DNA of 9,098 bases. Source: Candidatus Omnitrophota bacterium (GTDB lineage Bacteria > Omnitrophota > Koll11 > Zapsychrales > Fredricksoniimonadaceae). The stretch's first letter is position 1; every line of letters starts with the position of its first letter. The notes below the pieces were generated by a model, which made no database searches, was not told where the DNA came from, and saw only the letters and a program-made list of their open reading frames with translations. The stretch is from positions 1-9,098 of the forward strand of contig JAHFGF010000055.1 in assembly GCA_023247595.1 (NCBI GenBank). Direction: 5' to 3'. Position numbers and translations under genes: made by a program. Below are positions 5,705 to 9,098 of this stretch, piece by piece.

Positions 5705-5732
5705 TTGCAAAGCGCCGAGAATTTATTATACT
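5705..5732 (+). promoter_or_regulatory. Candidate trpD2 promoter
   Basis: TTGCAA (5705-5710), a 16-base spacer, and TATACT (5727-5732). The -10 matches consensus at 5 of 6 positions, the -35 at 4 of 6. It predicts a leader of about 40 bases before the ATG at 5780 and diverges from the dusB promoter with only three bases between the two -35 boxes. Confidence 0.4.
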
Positions 5733-5747
5733 AGGGGGCACAAGAAT

Positions 5748-5903
5748 ATGCGCACTAGGACACAAGTGCACTTTAAAATATGGCAATCACTTTTAAATCC
5801 ACAGATTCCGCCATCGTCCGCGGGATCAAGACCGTTGGCGTTGGTAAAAAAGGCAGTAAGCCGCTTTCGCAGGAGCTGGCCAAAGAAATTCTTTCCGACT
5901 TAA
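5748..5903 (+). other. Possible upstream ORF overlapping the trpD2 start
   Basis: An ATG at 5748 has a G-rich AGGGGG 9 bases upstream, better placed than anything before the trpD2 ATG at 5780. Its frame differs from trpD2 and runs 51 codons to a stop at 5901-5903. The protein has no recognisable features and mostly shadows trpD2, so it is probably not a gene. It could modulate trpD2 initiation, or hint at a frameshift near the trpD2 start. Confidence 0.2.
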
Positions 5904-7048
5904 GAGCCGGAAAAGTTTCTGACGCGGCCAAAGGCGCTTTTTTTGCCGGGCTTTCCTTTAAAGGAATTGAACTGGAAGAAATTGTTCTTGATCAATATTT
6001 TCAAACAGAAACAACGTTACTGAATCCAAACCTTTTAGCGCGCAATCTCTGTCAGGATGTTCCTGAACACATCCAGTGGATTTGCGAACAAATTATGCTG
6101 GGCAACACGTTAGATAAAGCAACCGCTTATGAGCTTGGACGTTTTTTGTTTTCTGATGAGCCGGGCAACGCGGCCAGAGGATTGGTGGCAAGCGCGCTGC
6201 GCGTGCGTTATGAAACCGATGATGAATACGAAGGGATTCTTAAGGCCATGCAGGAGACGATTAATCCTTCGTTTTGTTCTGCATCACGCCGTGATCCGTG
6301 GTTGATTCAATTGGCCGAACCGTTCGACGGTAATGATAAGTCCTACATCATTACACCGATACTTGCGAATTATTTAACCAACCTCAATTATCGTGTTGTT
6401 CATATGGTTGGGCGCAACAGCGGGCCGAAATTGGAAATGAATCTTTTGGATGTTGCCGGGCATTTGGATGTTCAATATTTATCCGGCGCAGCGGAATTGG
6501 AAAACGCATCGCCCGCGTTGGGCTGGTTTGCCCGTCAGAAAGATTTATCTGCGGCAGTTGACCAATGGGTTGATTTGCGCCGGCAAACAGTGAAGAGGCC
6601 TTTTTTAGCAACTCTTGAAAAGTTTTTAAATCCATTTAACGCGCAGGTGATTGCTTCTTCCGCTTTTCATCCGCCGTACGGGGAAAAAATGCTGACGATT
6701 TCCGAACGGGCGGGGTTTCCGGGAATCATTGTCATTCGAAACGGCATCGAAGGGAGTTTGGCGTTTTCACTCAAAAGGGAAACACGCATCCTGTGTTCCG
6801 CCCGTCAGAAAGACGGTTCTTATCAACGCGATGAAATTATTTTTCAGCCGGAAGAGTTTTTGGGACAAACCGTTGAGACGGAAGAAAAAATGGAACATCC
6901 AAAAGCCATTGACAACGCGCGGTTAATTAAAGAATATATGAAGGCATCGACATCTGGAAATCAGCATTTTGATTTGAGAGTTAAAGCAACCTGTGAAGGC
7001 TTTCGCCTCGCAATTAGATGGTTGGAAAATAATATTCAAACAAAATAA
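5780..7048 (+). CDS. TrpD2/YbiB-like glycosyltransferase family 3 protein
   Basis: A 422-residue relative of anthranilate phosphoribosyltransferase, closer to TrpD2/YbiB than to true TrpD. The core phosphoribosyltransferase fold is visible from about 178: AEPFDGNDKSYIITPILANYL (179-199) replaces the PRPP-binding GTGGD stretch of TrpD, followed by VVHMVGRNSGPKLEMNLLDVAG (206-227), ASSAFHPPYGEKML (292-305) and IVIRNGIEGSLAF (317-329). E. coli YbiB has a comparable NGARR-type loop, binds nucleic acid and is not a tryptophan enzyme, so a biosynthetic role is unlikely. The length exceeds the usual 320-345 because the N-terminal helical domain seems to occur twice (about 29-76 and 111-158). The preceding in-frame codons contain a TAA (5774-5776), so 5780 is the first possible ATG; no Shine-Dalgarno is suitably placed. 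No other trp genes are near. A hairpin follows the stop. Confidence 0.8.
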   Translation: MAITFKSTDSAIVRGIKTVGVGKKGSKPLSQELAKEILSDLRAGKVSDAAKGAFFAGLSFKGIELEEIVLDQYFQTETTLLNPNLLARNLCQDVPEHIQWICEQIMLGNTLDKATAYELGRFLFSDEPGNAARGLVASALRVRYETDDEYEGILKAMQETINPSFCSASRRDPWLIQLAEPFDGNDKSYIITPILANYLTNLNYRVVHMVGRNSGPKLEMNLLDVAGHLDVQYLSGAAELENASPALGWFARQKDLSAAVDQWVDLRRQTVKRPFLATLEKFLNPFNAQVIASSAFHPPYGEKMLTISERAGFPGIIVIRNGIEGSLAFSLKRETRILCSARQKDGSYQRDEIIFQPEEFLGQTVETEEKMEHPKAIDNARLIKEYMKASTSGNQHFDLRVKATCEGFRLAIRWLENNIQTK

Positions 7049-7060
7049 GAATTTTGAGAG

Positions 7061-7131
7061 ATTGAGAAATTAAGAAATTAGAAATCAGTCGCGCACAATT
7101 AGAGGTTTTCTTAATTTCATAATTTCTCAAT
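7061..7131. repeat. AT-rich hairpin after trpD2
   Basis: Arms 7061-7084 and 7107-7131 pair over 24 positions with one mismatch and one bulged base, around a 22-base loop. Each arm is made of repeated GAAATTA-type units of 7-8 bases, with further unit-like sequence outside the arms on both sides (to about 7143). It lies 12 bases beyond the trpD2 stop and about 30 before the next ATG. It may end or process the trpD2 transcript; no T-run typical of an intrinsic terminator follows. Confidence 0.75.
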
Positions 7132-7159
7132 TTCTTAATTTCCCCGAGGGAGCGTTCGT

Positions 7160-7513
7160 ATGTTTTGGATTAAAGTCGCTTCTTTTTTAATGTTCACAGG
7201 TGTCGCCTTAGGCGCGTTCGGCGCGCACGCCCTTAAGGGCAAGGTCGACCCGTATTTATTAGATGTGTTCAAAACAGGTGTGCTTTATCATTTGATTCAC
7301 GCGCTTGGCCTTTTTGCCGTTGCTTGGTTATCAACACATTCACAGGATCCTAAAATTTTTTGGGCCGGTATATTGATGGTTGCTGGAATTGTGCTTTTTT
7401 CAGGAAGTTTATACGCGATGACGTTAACCGGCATCCGCGCCTTGGGTGCCGTTACACCGCTGGGCGGCTTATCGTTTCTCGCCGGATGGCTTTTGATTTT
7501 TCTATCCAAATGA
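7160..7513 (+). CDS. DUF423 family small membrane protein (YgdD-like)
   Basis: An inner-membrane protein of 117 residues with four hydrophobic segments (about 4-22, 39-58, 67-86, 98-115). The DUF423 hallmarks are present: GAFGAHALK (18-26), TGVLYHLIHALGLF (39-52), LFSGSLYAMTLTG (79-91) and TPLGGLSFLAGW (99-110). The function of the family is unknown; the E. coli member is YgdD. A strong ribosome binding site (GAGGGAG, 7 bases before the ATG) fixes the start. The gene is 18 bases upstream of htpX with no terminator between, so the two are probably cotranscribed, which hints at a role in membrane homeostasis. Whether it has its own promoter in the AT-rich spacer upstream is unclear. Confidence 0.9.
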   Translation: MFWIKVASFLMFTGVALGAFGAHALKGKVDPYLLDVFKTGVLYHLIHALGLFAVAWLSTHSQDPKIFWAGILMVAGIVLFSGSLYAMTLTGIRALGAVTPLGGLSFLAGWLLIFLSK

Positions 7514-7531
7514 TTAAGAGGAGACGAGACA

Positions 7532-8488
7532 ATGTTTGCGCTACACACACGGATGTTTCTTTTGATTGCGGCGTTATTCGCTGTCATCTATGCCGTCATT
7601 GTCATGGTGGGTATTTCCATCGGAGTTGGCAGTTTTTACACGTATTTAGTGATGGCGCTGGGCATGATGCTTTTTCAGTACATGATCGGGCCTAAAATTA
7701 TTGAAATGTCCTCGGGCGTCAAATACATTAAAAGAGAAGATAATCCTAAATTATTCGGGATGGTGGAAGATTTAGCCCGGCGTGCCAATATTCCCATGCC
7801 GCGGGTCTGTGTTTCTCCCATGGCTATTCCGAACGCGTTTGCCTTCGGCCGCAGTATCCGCGACGGCCGCGTGTGTGTTATGCAGGGAATTCTTGATTTG
7901 CTTAACGATGATGAACTGCGCGCTGTCCTTGGCCATGAATTGACCCATATAAAAAATCGCGATGTCCTGACAATTACCATGATATCCGTCATTCCGATGG
8001 TGCTGTATCATCTGGCTTGGCAGATGATGTATTCCCGTCGGGGAAGGGACGGCAACAGTGCCGCTTTGTTTGGTTTGGTTGCCTTTATGTTTTATTTTAT
8101 TACTAATCTTTTGGTGCTTTATGGTTCCCGGATCAGGGAATATTATGCTGACCGGGGATCGGTTGAGATGGGCAACAAACCCGCGGCGTTGGCCTCCGCG
8201 CTTTATAAATTAGTGTATGGCTCGGCGCGTTTAAATAAAGATCAGATGCATGAGGCCCAGGGGATGAAGGCGTTTTTTGCCAATGACCCTTCGAAGGCTT
8301 ACCAGGAAATCCGCGAACTGTCTCAGCTGGACTTAGACCGCAGCGGAACGATTGACACGGCGGAGTTGATGGCTCTTCGTCAGCGGAATATCAAAATGAG
8401 TTTTAGTGATCGTATGATGGAGCTGTTAAGCACGCATCCCAATATGCTTAAAAGAATTCAGCATTTATCCCAACAAACCGGATTTTAA
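7532..8488 (+). CDS. htpX: HtpX membrane zinc metalloprotease with an EF-hand-like loop
   Basis: M48B protease that degrades damaged membrane proteins, with its active site facing the cytoplasm. It has 318 residues, about 25 longer than E. coli HtpX. Two N-terminal membrane segments (about 8-30 and 34-52) precede the catalytic domain. The zinc site HELTH spans 135-139 (His135, Glu136, His139); the third ligand is expected at Glu203 in REYYADRGS (202-210). Two more hydrophobic segments lie at about 145-163 and 177-197. The C-terminal STHPNMLKRI (300-309) is the conserved THP motif. The extra length carries DLDRSGTIDTAE (267-278), which satisfies the canonical calcium-binding EF-hand loop at positions 1, 3, 5, 6, 8, 9 and 12. 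The start is set by an excellent AGAGGAG 8 bases upstream. It sits in a close-spaced operon between the DUF423 gene and the SecD-head-like gene. Confidence 0.95.
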   Translation: MFALHTRMFLLIAALFAVIYAVIVMVGISIGVGSFYTYLVMALGMMLFQYMIGPKIIEMSSGVKYIKREDNPKLFGMVEDLARRANIPMPRVCVSPMAIPNAFAFGRSIRDGRVCVMQGILDLLNDDELRAVLGHELTHIKNRDVLTITMISVIPMVLYHLAWQMMYSRRGRDGNSAALFGLVAFMFYFITNLLVLYGSRIREYYADRGSVEMGNKPAALASALYKLVYGSARLNKDQMHEAQGMKAFFANDPSKAYQEIRELSQLDLDRSGTIDTAELMALRQRNIKMSFSDRMMELLSTHPNMLKRIQHLSQQTGF

Positions 8489-8507
8489 TCTAAAAGGAGG
8501 AAGGTCG

Positions 8508-9092
8508 ATGAGAAAAAGAATTTTATGGGTTTTGTTTTTGTTTTTATTGACGGGCTATTCACAGGTTTTTGCCCAGAACGTCTTGGAAGAACAGCAGAAA
8601 AAGTTTCAGGAAATGCTTAACCAGGTGGCTTGGAAAAACCTATCCATTGATTTTTATGAAGTCAAAGACAAACCGGGTGACGGCTTTAAATCGATGACGG
8701 TTAAATCGACCGATGCCAAGAATGGATTTTCTTATTATGTGTCAAAGAAATCCATTTTAAGTTTGAAAAATATGAAATCCATGGATGTCTTATACAGCGC
8801 CGGGGATGACGATAAGCTCCGGCTGGTTATTCGTTTTAATGATGAAGGAAAACGAATCCTTTCGGAATATTCCAAGGCGCATATCAATGAACGAATGGGT
8901 GTGGTTATCGACGGGAAATTACGGCTGGTGGCTAATTTGCTGCAGCCTTTGACCAACGGCCGTGTGCAGGTTTATGGTTTTGATCCCGGTGAGGCCGTTA
9001 GTGTCTTAAAACGTTACTATGAACCCAAACTGGAAGTTGCTCGCAAGTTTAACGCGTCCGTCGCGGTTCCTGCGGCGGCCAAGAAACCATGA
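8508..9092 (+). CDS. Secreted protein with a SecDF P1-head-like domain
   Basis: A 194-residue exported protein. The signal peptide is clear: MRKR, a hydrophobic stretch to about 18, likely cleavage after VFA at 22. A short helical segment rich in Gln and Glu follows. Residues about 76-169 resemble the periplasmic head subdomain of SecD: YYVSKKSILS, then LRLVIRFNDEGKRILSEYS (104-122), ERMGVVIDGKLRLVANLL (128-145) and GRVQVYGFDPGEAVSVL (151-167), matching SecD's pattern of 'F..eG...f...t....g..lai.lDG.v...p.i...i..G...I.G.f...eA..L'. No SecD membrane helices are present, so it would be a free periplasmic protein. An AAGGAGG 7 bases before the ATG fixes the start. It follows htpX by 19 bases and ends in an ATGA overlap with a further gene. 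The role is unknown; an envelope or export-quality function is inferred from neighbours only. Confidence 0.82.
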   Translation: MRKRILWVLFLFLLTGYSQVFAQNVLEEQQKKFQEMLNQVAWKNLSIDFYEVKDKPGDGFKSMTVKSTDAKNGFSYYVSKKSILSLKNMKSMDVLYSAGDDDKLRLVIRFNDEGKRILSEYSKAHINERMGVVIDGKLRLVANLLQPLTNGRVQVYGFDPGEAVSVLKRYYEPKLEVARKFNASVAVPAAAKKP

Positions 9093-9098
9093 GTCATT
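9089..9098 (+). CDS. Possible start of a further operon gene, cut by the window edge
   Basis: The ATG at 9089 overlaps the TGA stop of the preceding gene (ATGA), a common sign of translational coupling in operons. Only three codons (Met-Ser-His) are inside the window, so nothing can be said of the product, and the call rests on the overlap alone. Confidence 0.3.

Noticed and set aside
5508..5786. Minus-strand frame spanning the dusB-trpD2 gap
   Set aside because: It runs through both promoters and the heptad repeat and overlaps the dusB start in another frame; no ribosome binding site or family motif.
5780..7048. True anthranilate phosphoribosyltransferase of tryptophan synthesis
   Set aside because: The GTGGD PRPP motif is replaced, the protein is too long, and no other trp genes adjoin.
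275..7159. Repeated intergenic units considered as CRISPR arrays
   Set aside because: Units are only 7-10 bases, directly adjacent without spacers, and arranged as hairpin arms; no cas genes are present.

Overview
The window reads as ordinary chromosome from a Gram-negative (diderm) bacterium of moderate GC. BolA, HtpX, a DUF423 protein and Sec-exported proteins point that way. The DusB subtype and a stand-alone SecDF-type head domain would suit an uncultured lineage such as Omnitrophota or another PVC-like group, but this placement is a guess. No phage, transposase, CRISPR array, tRNA or rRNA gene was seen.

Layout: bolA runs rightwards at the left edge. A leftward block follows, read from right to left: dusB, a terminator-like palindrome, a mycothione-reductase-like flavoenzyme with an apparently leaderless promoter, a YadG/YadH-type ABC exporter (ATPase then permease), and an AT-rich secreted protein of hemicentin/VWA-tail type that is translationally coupled to the permease. 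From about 5.7 kb a rightward block runs trpD2-like gene, DUF423 membrane protein, htpX, a secreted SecDF-P1-head-like protein, and the start of another gene overlapping at ATGA. dusB and trpD2 diverge from back-to-back promoters.

Three things stand out. (1) The secreted gene at 421-1362 sits between the genuine 3' end of the permease gene and a degenerate second copy of that end, as if it had been inserted there. It resembles the region that follows the VWA domain in hemicentins, but without the VWA domain. (2) Every intergenic gap longer than 60 bases holds a palindrome. In five of the six the arms are built from short tandem units of about 7-10 bases, and one of these carries a textbook G-quadruplex motif inside the ABC operon. 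(3) Several proteins have unusual architecture: HtpX with a perfect EF-hand loop, a TrpD2-like protein with what looks like a duplicated N-terminal helical domain, and a DusB with Trp in place of Pro after the catalytic Cys.

Functionally the window mixes housekeeping (tRNA dihydrouridine, membrane protein quality control, Fe-S/redox) with export and envelope functions. The htpX block (DUF423, HtpX, SecD-head protein) looks like an envelope-maintenance operon with strong ribosome binding sites. First genes of transcripts (dusB, reductase, ATPase, trpD2) lack clear Shine-Dalgarno sequences.
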